A stretch of 64,000 nucleotides of DNA from Prochlorococcus sp. AG-355-N16 (GTDB lineage: Bacteria > Cyanobacteriota > Cyanobacteriia > PCC-6307 > Cyanobiaceae). The notes beneath the pieces were generated by a model, which did no database searches, had not been told where the DNA came from, and saw nothing but the letters and a program-made list of their open reading frames with translations. Position 1 is the first letter of the stretch; each line of letters starts with the position of its first letter. The translations under genes and the position numbers were made by a program. Shown piece by piece: positions 46,180 through 55,199 of the stretch. The stretch spans positions 1 through 64,000 of the forward strand of contig QCEF01000003.1 in the NCBI GenBank assembly GCA_003278545.1. Direction: 5' to 3'.

Positions 46180-47679
46180 ATGAATTACTTGAAATTTAAA
46201 TATATAAAATATATTATTTTTATTTTATTTCTATATATTTTATTTTCGATATTAATAAGAACAGTAAATATTTCTACAATTTTATTTTTAATAATAATTG
46301 TGTATATCTTTTACAAGATTGATAAAAAACTTTTTAAAAAAATAGTTTATAAAGTTATTTACAAAAATAGAAAAAATACGCTTTCATTCAAAAATACTTA
46401 TGGTGCTGCCAAAATAAGTTTGGAAGGGGTCGAGAAAATTAATAAAAAAATTAACGATAAAGTAAAAGTTGAATTGTTAAATTACCAAAAAAATAAACTA
46501 GAGGCCCAACTAAAAACAGGAGATTATAACGTTACTCTTTTTGGAGCAGGTTCCTCAGGAAAAACATCTATAGCAAGATCTTTATTGAAAAATATTGTCG
46601 GACAAACTTCAGCAAAAATAGGTACAACAAAGCAAATTAATAGCTATAAAATTCGTATCCCAATCTTAAAAAGAAACATTAATATTGTGGATACTCCTGG
46701 TTTATTCGAACCATCTAAATTAGGAGAACAAAGAGAAAAAGCAACGATTATACAAGCATCTAATTCTGATTTAGTTCTTTTTGTTTTAGATCAGGACATA
46801 AATAAATACGAAAACTATTTAATTAAAGAATTATTGAAAATAGGAAAGAAAATAATAGTAGTTCTAAATAAATGTGATTTGAGGTCTAGAGATGAAAATA
46901 ACCTCATCAAAGAAAATATAATTTCTATAACTTCCGCAAGAAAAAATAGAATTTCAGTTGTTCAAACAATTGCGGTACCTCAACAATCTCCCTATATAAA
47001 ATCAGATACTTTAAATTTAGTCCCAGAGGTAGGAAGTTTATTTAGAGAAATAATTGAAACGCTCGATAATAATGGTGAAGAATTATTGGCGGATAATATT
47101 CTTTTTCGCTCAAATAAGTTAGGTATTAAGAGTAAAAATTTCGTACAAGAACAAAGATATTTAATGTCAAATAAAGTGATTAATAAATATATGTGGATAA
47201 CAGGAGGAGTAATACTAGTTAACCCACTACCAGCTGTTGATTTCCTAACTACTACCTCCGTCAACCTACAAATGATAATGGAATTATCAAAAATATATGA
47301 AATAAAGCTTACAAAAAAAGATGCAAAAGATTTGGCGACATCACTATTAAGCGCATTGGCTAAACAAGGAATATTAAAAGGGGGTATCGCCATTATTTCT
47401 CCTGCTTTAGCTACAAGCTTGACTAAAATAATATTATCTAAATCTATACAATCAGTTACCGCAGGCTGGTTAATAAGAATAGTAGGACTAAGTTTGATTG
47501 AATATTTTAAAAATGGGCAAGATTGGGGAGATGGAGGAATTCAAGAAGTAGTAGATAAGATTTATAGAATAAGTAAGAGAGAGGACATTTTAAACAACTT
47601 CGTAAAAGAAGCTATTTCAAAAATTGAAATGAAAAAGTATTTTAAATCAAATAAAAGTTTGCCTCCATTTACTAAGTAA
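46180..47679 (+). CDS. Membrane-anchored GTPase with DUF697 domain
   Basis: A 499-residue protein that begins with two helices (about 10-28 and 32-48) and a lysine-rich linker. An Era/dynamin-like G domain follows, with G1 FGAGSSGKTS at 121-130, G3 IVDTPGL and G4 VVLNKCDL. The C-terminal 170 residues match DUF697, with hydrophobic stretches (GILKGGIAIISPALATSL). Cyanobacteria have several such proteins. A role in membrane shaping or trafficking is inferred from the fold only. I chose ATG at 46180, because the longer frame from 46111 lies inside lspA. It overlaps a small convergent gene by 8 bp. Confidence 0.85.
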   Translation: MNYLKFKYIKYIIFILFLYILFSILIRTVNISTILFLIIIVYIFYKIDKKLFKKIVYKVIYKNRKNTLSFKNTYGAAKISLEGVEKINKKINDKVKVELLNYQKNKLEAQLKTGDYNVTLFGAGSSGKTSIARSLLKNIVGQTSAKIGTTKQINSYKIRIPILKRNINIVDTPGLFEPSKLGEQREKATIIQASNSDLVLFVLDQDINKYENYLIKELLKIGKKIIVVLNKCDLRSRDENNLIKENIISITSARKNRISVVQTIAVPQQSPYIKSDTLNLVPEVGSLFREIIETLDNNGEELLADNILFRSNKLGIKSKNFVQEQRYLMSNKVINKYMWITGGVILVNPLPAVDFLTTTSVNLQMIMELSKIYEIKLTKKDAKDLATSLLSALAKQGILKGGIAIISPALATSLTKIILSKSIQSVTAGWLIRIVGLSLIEYFKNGQDWGDGGIQEVVDKIYRISKREDILNNFVKEAISKIEMKKYFKSNKSLPPFTK

Positions 47680-47809
47680 AATTGGATAATTGATCATTTA
47701 GATAAGTTCTGAAATCAAAGATAGTAATTAAGAGTAAATAAGCAATACAAATAGCTATAGATATAAACCCGGTTACTATTGCAATAATTTTTGATCTACC
47801 CATATTCAT
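47672..47809 (-). CDS. Small membrane protein, 45 aa, unknown function
   Basis: A short frame reads MNMGRSKIIAIVTGFISIAI and continues with one hydrophobic helix to about residue 30, then a polar tail (FDFRTYLNDQLSNFT). It starts only 3 bp after the stop of the decarboxylase gene, and its end overlaps the convergent GTPase gene by 8 bp. The tight placement, the coherent helix with a positive N-terminus (MGRSK) and an aqueous tail support a real gene. A second ATG at 47803 may be the actual start. No family name is known to me. Confidence 0.6.
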   Translation of the reverse strand: MNMGRSKIIAIVTGFISIAICIAYLLLITIFDFRTYLNDQLSNFT

Positions 47810-47812
47810 AAG

Positions 47813-49198
47813 TTAAGCATCTAAAAGTCTCAAAAGTTCTTCAATATCAGATTCTTTTGTATTGTAATTTCCCATGACAACCCTTAAAAAATATTTACCT
47901 TTAAATTTTGGTCTAGAAAGCATAAAATTATTATTAATTAGTTCATTAACTTTAGTTTGAGTCCATGCATCAGAGTCTTTTTGCTCAAGTTTCTTTGGTA
48001 AGAATGAAACAATATGAAGAGGACCTGAATATATGTCAAATTTATTCTTAGAAATATTTTTTATAAAAAAATCTTTTCTTTTAATTGATGATTTTAATAT
48101 ATTTTCTATTCCATTCAGACCTAAAAAACGTAACCCAAGCCATAGTTTGATAACCTCTGCAGGTCTAGAACCTTGTATGCCAATTTCTCCTCTATTTATA
48201 ATATTTTCTTTAGATGATATATATGGTAGTCCAGTACTAAAAGTATTTTCTAAAGTACTCATATTTGAAACCAATAACAAAGATGAAGTCTTTGTAATAC
48301 CAATGATTTTTTGTGGATTTATCGTTATGGAATTAGCCTGATTAATATTATTTAGATCTTCTATTGGAATAGAGGTCAAAGCAAAAATGCCTCCAATGGA
48401 GCCATCTATATGTAGCCATATATTTCTTTCTTTACATATATCACTTATTTCTTTAATAGGATCAATTGCTCCTCTTACAGTTGTACCTAGAGTGGCAACA
48501 ATAGCAAATATTTTTTTATTTTCTATTGAACATTTATCTAAAGACTGTCTGAGATCCTTTATATCCATTCTACCTTGATTATCAGTTTTAATTCTGACAA
48601 GGTTCGTTGTATCAAGACCCATTACTCTCATACACTTAATGAAGGAAGAATGAGCATCTTCACTAACAAGTAATACAGAATTAGGATTTGTAGCTAATCC
48701 AGCATTATTTCTAGCTGCTATAAGCGCATTTAGATTACTTAATGTACCTCCGCTAGCAGCTATGCCTCCTGATAAATCATTAAACCCTATTTTCTTGGAA
48801 AACCATTTGCATAAAGATTCCTCAAGCAAAGTTACACTTGGTGATAACTCGTAAGCGAGAAGATTATTATTTAAACCAGCAGCAATTAAATCTCCCAAGA
48901 TAGAGAAGATTAAAGGTGGGGGATCAAGGTGAGCTAGTGAGCCAGGATGAACGGGGTTAAATGAATTATTCAAAAGAGATTCAATCTCAGAAAACAAGTC
49001 CTCTACAGAGTTACCATCTTCCGAAGGCATAATGCACTTGAAACTCTCATCAAAAGGTAAAGGACCATTTTTATCAGCTTTAGAGAACCATTCACAAAGA
49101 GTTTGACTTGCTCTATTCAGAAGAGTAATCAATTTGTCGTTAGTCCCTAAATATGAGGGGAAATATATATCTTTATTATTAATTAAATCTTCAGCCAT
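47813..49198 (-). CDS. PLP-dependent group II amino acid decarboxylase
   Basis: A 461-residue decarboxylase related to glutamate, diaminobutyrate and aromatic amino acid decarboxylases. The N-terminal HPGSLAHLDPPPLIFS and the PLP-stacking His in SEDAHSSFIKCMRVMG are typical. The PLP pyridine Asp is in WLHIDGSIGGIF, and the PLP lysine in INPQKIIGITKTSSLLL. In most relatives the lysine is preceded by His (NPHK); here it is Gln. The substrate cannot be told from sequence. It is the first gene of a pair with a 45-residue membrane protein, and is divergent from tadA. Confidence 0.88.
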   Translation of the reverse strand: MAEDLINNKDIYFPSYLGTNDKLITLLNRASQTLCEWFSKADKNGPLPFDESFKCIMPSEDGNSVEDLFSEIESLLNNSFNPVHPGSLAHLDPPPLIFSILGDLIAAGLNNNLLAYELSPSVTLLEESLCKWFSKKIGFNDLSGGIAASGGTLSNLNALIAARNNAGLATNPNSVLLVSEDAHSSFIKCMRVMGLDTTNLVRIKTDNQGRMDIKDLRQSLDKCSIENKKIFAIVATLGTTVRGAIDPIKEISDICKERNIWLHIDGSIGGIFALTSIPIEDLNNINQANSITINPQKIIGITKTSSLLLVSNMSTLENTFSTGLPYISSKENIINRGEIGIQGSRPAEVIKLWLGLRFLGLNGIENILKSSIKRKDFFIKNISKNKFDIYSGPLHIVSFLPKKLEQKDSDAWTQTKVNELINNNFMLSRPKFKGKYFLRVVMGNYNTKESDIEELLRLLDA

Positions 49199-49241
49199 CA
49201 GATAAGATATCTATTAATAATTCTATTCTCAATATCGGTAA

Positions 49242-49757
49242 ATGAGATATATTTTTGAAAATGGAAATAGTAATAAAGATCAACAAAAAAAAACAAATAA
49301 TTCAAAATATACTTTGTGGATGAATTCGATATTAAGAAGATCTAAAGAAATTGGAAAAGTTGAGCTACCAATCTGTTCAATAATTTTAGATGAGAGAGGA
49401 AGATGTATCGGGAGAGGGGTTAACAGGAGGAATATAAATAAAGACCCATTAGGTCATGCTGAGATAATGGCACTCAGGCAGGCATCTCTAATAAAAAATG
49501 ATTGGAGATTTAATGAATGTACTATTATCACAAATTTAGAACCTTGTACTATGTGTTCCTCTGCTCTTATTCAAGCTCGAATGGGTAAAGTTATTTTCGG
49601 GGCTTTCGATAAGAAAAGAGGTGGATTGGGTGGTTCGATTGACCTATCAAAACATGCAAGTGCTCATCACAAAATGGAAATAATTGGAGGTGTCCTAGAA
49701 GATGAATGCAGTCAAATTTTACAGATTTGGTTCAAAAAGTTGAGGACTCAAAAATAG
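49242..49757 (+). CDS. tadA: tRNA adenosine(34) deaminase
   Basis: TadA converts A34 to inosine in tRNA-Arg(ACG). The 171 residues carry the zinc-deaminase motifs GHAEIMALRQA (His and catalytic Glu) and TNLEPCTMCSSALIQARMGK (two cysteines). Compared with E. coli TadA it has an N-terminal tail of about 25 polar residues (NGNSNKDQQKKTNNSKYTLW). The C-terminal end reads CSQILQIWFKKLRTQK. It overlaps the convergent aminotransferase gene by 26 bp. A general cytidine or guanine deaminase role is the alternative, but TadA fits best. Confidence 0.9.
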   Translation: MRYIFENGNSNKDQQKKTNNSKYTLWMNSILRRSKEIGKVELPICSIILDERGRCIGRGVNRRNINKDPLGHAEIMALRQASLIKNDWRFNECTIITNLEPCTMCSSALIQARMGKVIFGAFDKKRGGLGGSIDLSKHASAHHKMEIIGGVLEDECSQILQIWFKKLRTQK

Positions 49758-50916
49758 TAAATTTTTTCAATTCAGTATCAAATAAGTTTAATAACCTGTC
49801 AACATTTTCCTCACATGAATTAAAACCCATTAGCCCTACACGCCAAACCTTACCGGATAATTCTCCAAGCCCATTTCCTATTTCAATTCCAAAGTTTCTT
49901 AAAAGATGATTTCTAAAACCATCCCCATCAACGGCTGGAGGTATTTTAACTGTGGTTAAAGTTGGCAATCTATAATCCTCTGATACATGTAATTCCATTC
50001 CGAGACTTTCTAAACCATTCCACAGTTTCTTTGCATTAGTATTATGTCTATTCCAAACATTTTCTAAACCCTCATTAGCAATTAATCGTAAACCTTCGCG
50101 AATAGCAAAATTCATATTTACAGGGGCAGTATGATGGTAAACACGATCAGAACCCCAATATTTATTTAATAGAGATAAATCTAAATACCAGTTAGGTACT
50201 TTTGTTTTTCTTATACTTAGTTTTTCTTCAGCTCTTTTATTCATTGTAAAGGGACTCAATCCTGGGGGACAACTTAATCCCTTTTGACTACAACTGTATG
50301 CTAGATCAATTTTCCATTCGTCTATCAATAGTTCTAGAGCTCCAAGAGAAGTAACTGCATCAACCAAAAACAAGCAGTTATTTTTTCTACATATATCGCC
50401 AATACCATCAAGAGGTTGTAAAACACCACTCGATGTTTCAGCATGGACAATAGCAAAAATTGCTGGCTTTTTAGTCTCTATTTCATACTTAATTTCCTCA
50501 TAAGTAAAAGCCTCACCCCAAGGTTTTTCAATAACAGATACATCTGCTTTATATCTTGTTGCCATATCAACTAATCTATCTCCAAAATATCCTTTTTTAG
50601 CGATAAGAATTTTTTCTCCTTCCTCTATAAAATTAGCTATGGAAGCTTCCATAGCTGCACTTCCAGTACCACTCATTGGAAGAGTCAAACGATTATTACA
50701 TTGCCAGGTATATCTTAGAAGTTGTTGAACATCAGACATCAATGAAATATATGCTTCATCTAAGTGACCAATGGGGTTCAAAGAAAGAGCGCTTAAGACT
50801 TCTGGATGTGCGTTTGAAGGACCAGGACCTAATAAAAGTCTAGGGGGAACATAAGTCTTTGAGAAATGAGATAAATTCTCTTTATTTAAAGCCGAAATAA
50901 GTTTTGCTTCTGTCAA
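49732..50916 (-). CDS. Alanine/serine-glyoxylate aminotransferase
   Basis: A 394-residue class V PLP aminotransferase of the peroxisomal AGT/SGAT type, probably acting on glyoxylate made by photorespiration. The PLP lysine lies in YSCSQKGLSCPPGLSPF near residue 195. The LLLGPGPSNAHPEVL start and HHTAPVNMNFAIREGL segment are typical. The frame opens after TAG at 50949 and has no ATG, so TTG at 50916 is the most likely start. The 3' end overlaps tadA by 26 bp. Confidence 0.92.
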   Translation of the reverse strand: MTEAKLISALNKENLSHFSKTYVPPRLLLGPGPSNAHPEVLSALSLNPIGHLDEAYISLMSDVQQLLRYTWQCNNRLTLPMSGTGSAAMEASIANFIEEGEKILIAKKGYFGDRLVDMATRYKADVSVIEKPWGEAFTYEEIKYEIETKKPAIFAIVHAETSSGVLQPLDGIGDICRKNNCLFLVDAVTSLGALELLIDEWKIDLAYSCSQKGLSCPPGLSPFTMNKRAEEKLSIRKTKVPNWYLDLSLLNKYWGSDRVYHHTAPVNMNFAIREGLRLIANEGLENVWNRHNTNAKKLWNGLESLGMELHVSEDYRLPTLTTVKIPPAVDGDGFRNHLLRNFGIEIGNGLGELSGKVWRVGLMGFNSCEENVDRLLNLFDTELKKFTIFESSTF

Positions 50917-51044
50917 AGCATTACATTCAATTACTTTTAAATTAAACTAATATCACCACATAAGCGATATTTTTTTAAAGAAATTAATTCAATTTAAATA
51001 ATTAAGTAAATATTTATTAAAGTTATGACTTGAAACACTAAAAG

Positions 51045-51059
51045 AAGACATCAAGTCTT
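51045..51059. repeat. Short inverted repeat upstream of the glnA promoter
   Basis: AAGAC-ATCAA-GTCTT is a 5-bp-arm dyad about 8 bp before the NtcA-type site of glnA. It might be an extra operator or chance. No T-run follows on either strand that would make it a terminator. Confidence 0.3.
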
Positions 51060-51066
51060 AAAAAAA

Positions 51067-51108
51067 GTTACCGTTGATACATAACAAGAATCATCAAGTT
51101 ATTAATTT
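51067..51108 (+). promoter_or_regulatory. NtcA-type glnA promoter
   Basis: GTT-N8-TAC at 51067-51080 matches the NtcA consensus GTA-N8-TAC at five of six key bases. It is followed by exactly 22 bp and then TAATTT (TAN3T) at 51103-51108. That is the standard geometry of an NtcA-activated promoter in cyanobacteria, where the site replaces the -35 box. The predicted start of transcription is about 20 bp before the glnA ATG at 51130. Confidence 0.75.
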
Positions 51109-51129
51109 CATATAAGGTATTACAAAATT

Positions 51130-52551
51130 ATGTCTAAATCTCCTCAAGATGTTTTAAGTCAAATTAAAGACGAAGGAATTGAACTCATCGATTTAAAATT
51201 CACTGATATTCATGGGAAATGGCAACATTTAACTCTTACATCAGACATGATAGAGGAGGATTCTTTTACAGAAGGGTTGGCCTTTGATGGTTCATCAATA
51301 AGAGGTTGGAAAGCAATTAATGCCTCGGATATGTCAATGGTGCCCGACGCAAGTACAGCTTGGATAGATCCTTTTTATAAACATAAAACCCTAAGTATGA
51401 TTTGCTCTATTCAAGAGCCAAGAAGCGGAGAACCTTATGATAGGTGTCCAAGAGCTTTAGCTCAAAAAGCATTAAAATATTTAGACTCGACGGGTATTGC
51501 AGATACTGCATTTTTTGGCCCAGAACCAGAGTTCTTTTTATTCGATGATGTTAGATATGACTCTAAAGAGGGAGGTTGTTTTTATAGTGTAGATACTATT
51601 GAAGCGCCATGGAATACAGGGAGAATTGAAGAAGGGGGAAACTTAGGGTACAAAATACAATATAAAGAAGGTTATTTTCCAGTAGCTCCAAATGATACTG
51701 CTCAAGATATCAGATCTGAGATGCTTCTTCTTATGGGTGAATTAGGTATCCCCACAGAAAAACATCACCATGAAGTTGCTGGTGCCGGTCAACACGAGCT
51801 TGGAATGAAATTTGATTCATTAATAAATGCTGCTGATAACGTCATGACTTATAAATACGTTGTCAGAAATGTTGCAAAAAAATATGGAAAAACAGCAACA
51901 TTTATGCCCAAGCCTGTTTTTAACGACAACGGAACAGGAATGCATGTTCACCAAAGTTTATGGAAGAGTGGACAGCCACTATTCTTTGGTGAAGGATCAT
52001 ATGCTAATTTATCTCAAACAGCAAGATGGTACATTGGAGGCATACTGAAACATGCGCCTTCATTCTTAGCATTTACTAACCCAACTACAAATAGTTATAA
52101 AAGATTGGTTCCAGGATTCGAAGCACCAGTAAATCTAGTTTATTCTGAGGGTAATAGATCAGCTGCGGTAAGAATACCTTTAACAGGTCCAAGTCCTAAA
52201 GCTAAAAGATTAGAATTCAGATCAGGTGACGCACTTGCAAATCCCTACTTAGCATTCTCTGTAATGATGCTTGCTGGTATTGATGGAATTAAAAATCAAA
52301 TTGATCCTGGTGATGGAGTAGATGTAGATTTGTTTGAACTTCCAGCTGATGAACTTGCAAAAATTGATACAGTACCTTCATCTCTAAATGACTCACTTAA
52401 TGCGCTAAAAGCAGATAAGGATTATTTATTAGCTGGTGGAGTATTTACTGAAGATTTTATTGATAACTTTATCGATATAAAATACGAAGAGGTACAACAA
52501 CTAAGACAAAGACCTCATCCCCATGAATTCTTCATGTATTACGATGCATAA
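51130..52551 (+). CDS. glnA: Glutamine synthetase type I
   Basis: GlnA joins ammonium to glutamate with ATP, the main nitrogen-assimilation step. The 473 residues show the GSI fold. The N-terminal beta-grasp includes [13 protein letters not shown]-like [16 protein letters not shown], the metal and substrate site includes [13 protein letters not shown], and the catalytic core includes [15 protein letters not shown] and the [12 protein letters not shown] loop. An adenylylation-type tyrosine segment is present near the C-terminal third, but cyanobacterial GlnA is generally controlled by small inactivating factors rather than adenylylation. No such factor gene is visible here. An NtcA-type promoter precedes it and a strong terminator follows. 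Confidence 0.97.
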   Translation: MSKSPQDVLSQIKDEGIELIDLKFTDIHGKWQHLTLTSDMIEEDSFTEGLAFDGSSIRGWKAINASDMSMVPDASTAWIDPFYKHKTLSMICSIQEPRSGEPYDRCPRALAQKALKYLDSTGIADTAFFGPEPEFFLFDDVRYDSKEGGCFYSVDTIEAPWNTGRIEEGGNLGYKIQYKEGYFPVAPNDTAQDIRSEMLLLMGELGIPTEKHHHEVAGAGQHELGMKFDSLINAADNVMTYKYVVRNVAKKYGKTATFMPKPVFNDNGTGMHVHQSLWKSGQPLFFGEGSYANLSQTARWYIGGILKHAPSFLAFTNPTTNSYKRLVPGFEAPVNLVYSEGNRSAAVRIPLTGPSPKAKRLEFRSGDALANPYLAFSVMMLAGIDGIKNQIDPGDGVDVDLFELPADELAKIDTVPSSLNDSLNALKADKDYLLAGGVFTEDFIDNFIDIKYEEVQQLRQRPHPHEFFMYYDA

Positions 52552-52577
52552 TTAAAAATAACTAATTAGTTTAAATT

Positions 52578-52626
52578 AATCAATTTGAGAAATATCACAA
52601 AATATTCTCAAATTGATTTTTTTTTT
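52578..52626 (+). terminator. Rho-independent terminator of glnA
   Basis: AATCAATTTGAGAA at 52578-52591 pairs perfectly with TTCTCAAATTGATT at 52605-52618 across a 13-base loop, and is followed by eight more T. It is the clearest terminator in the window and isolates glnA from the methyltransferase gene. Confidence 0.85.
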
Positions 52627-52654
52627 GTTGGAATATAGATATATAAATTAAAAA

Positions 52655-53710
52655 ATGGCTAGAGAATCTATTTCAAAAATTGCATATAAAACTCTACAAC
52701 AAAGTAAAAGCATTGCAGGTTTCGCTCACAAACAGATAAGTTCAAGATTAATGAATTTTATTCTTCCCGATTCAAAGCTTGAAAATTTTGATTTAGATAA
52801 GGATCTTCTAATGCAAATCCAAAAATCAATGGATATTTTAAGAGAAGAAGATTGGAATGATGCAGAAAAAAATATATATCCAAAAAAATTATTGTTTGAC
52901 GAACCGTGGCTTAGATATCTAACTCAATATCCTAAAATTTGGCTTGATATGCCCAATACATGGGATAGACGCAGAAAACAAAACTTTGATGATCTTCCAA
53001 AATCAATTGATAAAGATAATTATCCTCAATATTACTTGAGAAATTTTCATCATCAAACAGATGGTTATTTATCAGATTTTTCAGCTAGTATTTACGACCT
53101 ACAAGTAGAAATACTTTTCAATGGAACTGCTGACTCAATGAGGAGAAGAATAATTAAACCAATAAAAGAAGGACTTGAAATGTTTAGCGATAGAAAAAAA
53201 AGTTCTATAAAAATCCTTGATGTGGCCACAGGATCAGGAAGAACATTAAAACAATTAAGAGCCGCATTTCCCAAAGAAAAAATTACAGGAATTGATTTAT
53301 CTGATTCATACTTAAAAGAGGCAAGTAGATATATTTCAGATTTAGATGGAGATTTAATTCAGTTAATAAAAGGTAATGCTGAGGAATTACCTTTTGAAAA
53401 TGAAAGTTTTCAATGCATTTCTTGTGTTTATTTATTCCATGAATTACCTAGAACAATTAGAGCAAAAGTATTAAATGAATTTTTTAGAGTTCTTGAACCT
53501 GGGGGGATATTAGTTTTAGCTGATTCAATTCAAATAAATGATTCACCTGACTTTACATCCATAATGGAAAGCTTCTATAAATCATTTCATGAACCTTTTT
53601 ATTGTGATTACATAAAAGAGGATATAGATTCTAAAATTGAGGATGTAGGGTTTAAAGATGTAAAATCAAATTCCTTTTTTATGACCAAAGTATGGTCTGC
53701 GGTAAAGTAA
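52655..53710 (+). CDS. SAM-dependent methyltransferase, type 11
   Basis: A 351-residue protein with a cyanobacterial N-terminal region of about 140 residues (WLDMPNTWDRRRKQNFDDLP). A class I methyltransferase domain follows. The SAM loop is KILDVATGSGRTLKQL (near 188), the acidic loop GIDLSDSYLKEA and the late motif FRVLEPGGILVLADS. The acceptor is unknown. The N-terminal part is not one I recognise outside cyanobacteria. A small conserved gene follows after about 12 bp on the same strand, suggesting a functional pair. It is separated from glnA by the terminator. Confidence 0.85.
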   Translation: MARESISKIAYKTLQQSKSIAGFAHKQISSRLMNFILPDSKLENFDLDKDLLMQIQKSMDILREEDWNDAEKNIYPKKLLFDEPWLRYLTQYPKIWLDMPNTWDRRRKQNFDDLPKSIDKDNYPQYYLRNFHHQTDGYLSDFSASIYDLQVEILFNGTADSMRRRIIKPIKEGLEMFSDRKKSSIKILDVATGSGRTLKQLRAAFPKEKITGIDLSDSYLKEASRYISDLDGDLIQLIKGNAEELPFENESFQCISCVYLFHELPRTIRAKVLNEFFRVLEPGGILVLADSIQINDSPDFTSIMESFYKSFHEPFYCDYIKEDIDSKIEDVGFKDVKSNSFFMTKVWSAVK

Positions 53711-53722
53711 ATAAAAACTTCT

Positions 53723-53986
53723 ATGACCTATTGGGATAAAGATACTATTCAGATTGTTCAAAGTCTTAATGAAAAATTAAAAATTGATCATTCTAAGTGG
53801 CATAAAGATAAAGGAAATAAATATAAAAGATCTGCAGAACTAATTTCGGCAGGTTTATGTCATTTAATTATTTCTTGCAATGAGAAGGAAACTATTGAGT
53901 ATATAGAAGAAAGTATAAAATGGTTAAAAGATATTAACGTAGATCAACCTTGCCCTAGTAAAAATCACCTTTTTAAAGCCAACTGA
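53723..53986 (+). CDS. Small conserved protein, 87 aa, unknown function
   Basis: An 87-residue soluble protein, predicted mostly helical (VQSLNEKLKIDHSKWHKDK, then SAELISAGLCHLIISCNEKE). Its style is that of small cyanobacteria-specific families, but I cannot name it with certainty. It starts about 12 bp after the methyltransferase gene and overlaps the convergent RsbW-like gene by 22 bp. Three cysteines (GLCHL, SCNEK and QPCPSK) are present without a clear metal motif. Confidence 0.75.
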   Translation: MTYWDKDTIQIVQSLNEKLKIDHSKWHKDKGNKYKRSAELISAGLCHLIISCNEKETIEYIEESIKWLKDINVDQPCPSKNHLFKAN

Positions 53987-54399
53987 AGCCTATTACCTTT
54001 ACTACTCCATCTAATATCATCAAAACATTCATTAATAATGTATAAGCCACGACCATTTACACTACTTATTTTTTTTGGTAATTTGTAGTCTCTTTTTTTT
54101 ATTTCTAAACCATTACCTTGATCTTGAATTTGCCAAACACACCAATTAGGAGTAATTATTCTTCTTACCCTAATATTTTTTTTAGGATCTAATTTATTTC
54201 CATGTTTTACTGCATTAACTAAAGCTTCATGTAAACCAAGTTTTATAAGATAGCTTGATTGAGAATTTTTAATAGGTTCTAATAACTGATCGACAAATTC
54301 ATTTAACTGTAATGATGATTCGAATTCGTAGTTTGACCAATTAATCTTTGGTCTTTTAAAAAATTTTTTTAAAATATTTTTGCCCCGAATTAAGGACAT
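53965..54399 (-). CDS. Anti-sigma regulatory factor / RsbW-like serine kinase
   Basis: A 144-residue HATPase_c protein of the RsbW/SpoIIAB type. The N-box is LHEALVNAVKHGN (near 75), the G1 box DQGNGLEI and the G2 box NGRGLYIINE. These kinases bind a sigma factor or phosphorylate an anti-anti-sigma (STAS) protein. No sigma factor or STAS gene is adjacent, so the partner is unknown. It overlaps the upstream small gene by 22 bp and lies 48 bp downstream of gun4 on the same strand. Confidence 0.85.
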   Translation of the reverse strand: MSLIRGKNILKKFFKRPKINWSNYEFESSLQLNEFVDQLLEPIKNSQSSYLIKLGLHEALVNAVKHGNKLDPKKNIRVRRIITPNWCVWQIQDQGNGLEIKKRDYKLPKKISSVNGRGLYIINECFDDIRWSSKGNRLQLALKR

Positions 54400-54447
54400 A
54401 ATAATATTTTGATACTGTCTTAATTTTAACTTATTAAATACCTCAAT

Positions 54448-55167
54448 TTAAAGAATATTATTATGTCTCTCTGCAATAGCAGGATGCCGTAGGATTGAGT
54501 CCATAAGTCTTACTCCTCTTAGTTGATTTATTAAAGGCATATGTCCATCAGGAGCATCCAATGACCAGCAAAAAGATCCAGGATATCTAGTCCATATGCC
54601 TTCTTTTTTCCAACCTATTTTCGGCCACATTAATTCATATTTTTTACCTACTGATTTTAATATCTTTGCTTGAATTGAGAAGCCAAATCTACCAGTAGAA
54701 TAAATAGTCCATAATCTATCTATTGTTTGTAGATCTTTACCTGACATATTCTTAACTTCACTATAGAAAACATATCCACGTTTCTCCGCTAATTTTCCAG
54801 CTAATTTCCGTAAGTAGGAACTTGTTAATCTATCTGCCTCTTCAAATTTTTGCTCAACCAACATCAATTGCAAATCTTCATAATTAATATCAATATCTGA
54901 ATATGTATTAAACCAATTATTGAATTTAGAGTTTTCAAAAAATTCAGGCTTAAATTTTTTTAAAACTTGCAATATCCAACCAGCAGCCCAGTCATCTCCA
55001 TCTTTATCAAAGATATCAAAAAGTGAAGGGCCAAATTTAAAAATATTATCGACTTCAGATTCTATTTGAGTTAATGAATTTATTCTTTTTCTTTGATTGG
55101 AATCAACAAATTTTGTTATCAAATCTAATGTAACATTACTATAGTTATCTTGTTCTTTGTTATTCAT
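54448..55167 (-). CDS. gun4: GUN4 porphyrin-binding protein
   Basis: GUN4 binds protoporphyrin IX and its magnesium form and boosts magnesium chelatase in chlorophyll synthesis. The 239 residues have an N-terminal helical repeat domain, then the GUN4 core (about 85-235). Characteristic stretches are DRLWTIYSTGRFGFSIQ, MWPKIGWKKEGIWTRYPGSF and the GHMPLINQLRGVRLMDSIL loop. The ATG at 55167 is chosen; TTG at 55179 would add four residues. It is divergent from mnmH by 32 bp. Confidence 0.92.
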   Translation of the reverse strand: MNNKEQDNYSNVTLDLITKFVDSNQRKRINSLTQIESEVDNIFKFGPSLFDIFDKDGDDWAAGWILQVLKKFKPEFFENSKFNNWFNTYSDIDINYEDLQLMLVEQKFEEADRLTSSYLRKLAGKLAEKRGYVFYSEVKNMSGKDLQTIDRLWTIYSTGRFGFSIQAKILKSVGKKYELMWPKIGWKKEGIWTRYPGSFCWSLDAPDGHMPLINQLRGVRLMDSILRHPAIAERHNNIL

Positions 55168-55199
55168 TTTAAAAATCAATCAAAAAATAAAAACTATCC

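Noticed and set aside
50949-50977. AATATC/GATATT hairpin followed by T-run on the plus strand
   Set aside because: It looks like a terminator, but no plus-strand gene ends nearby. It lies in the upstream region of the minus-strand aminotransferase, so chance or an unknown antisense is more likely.
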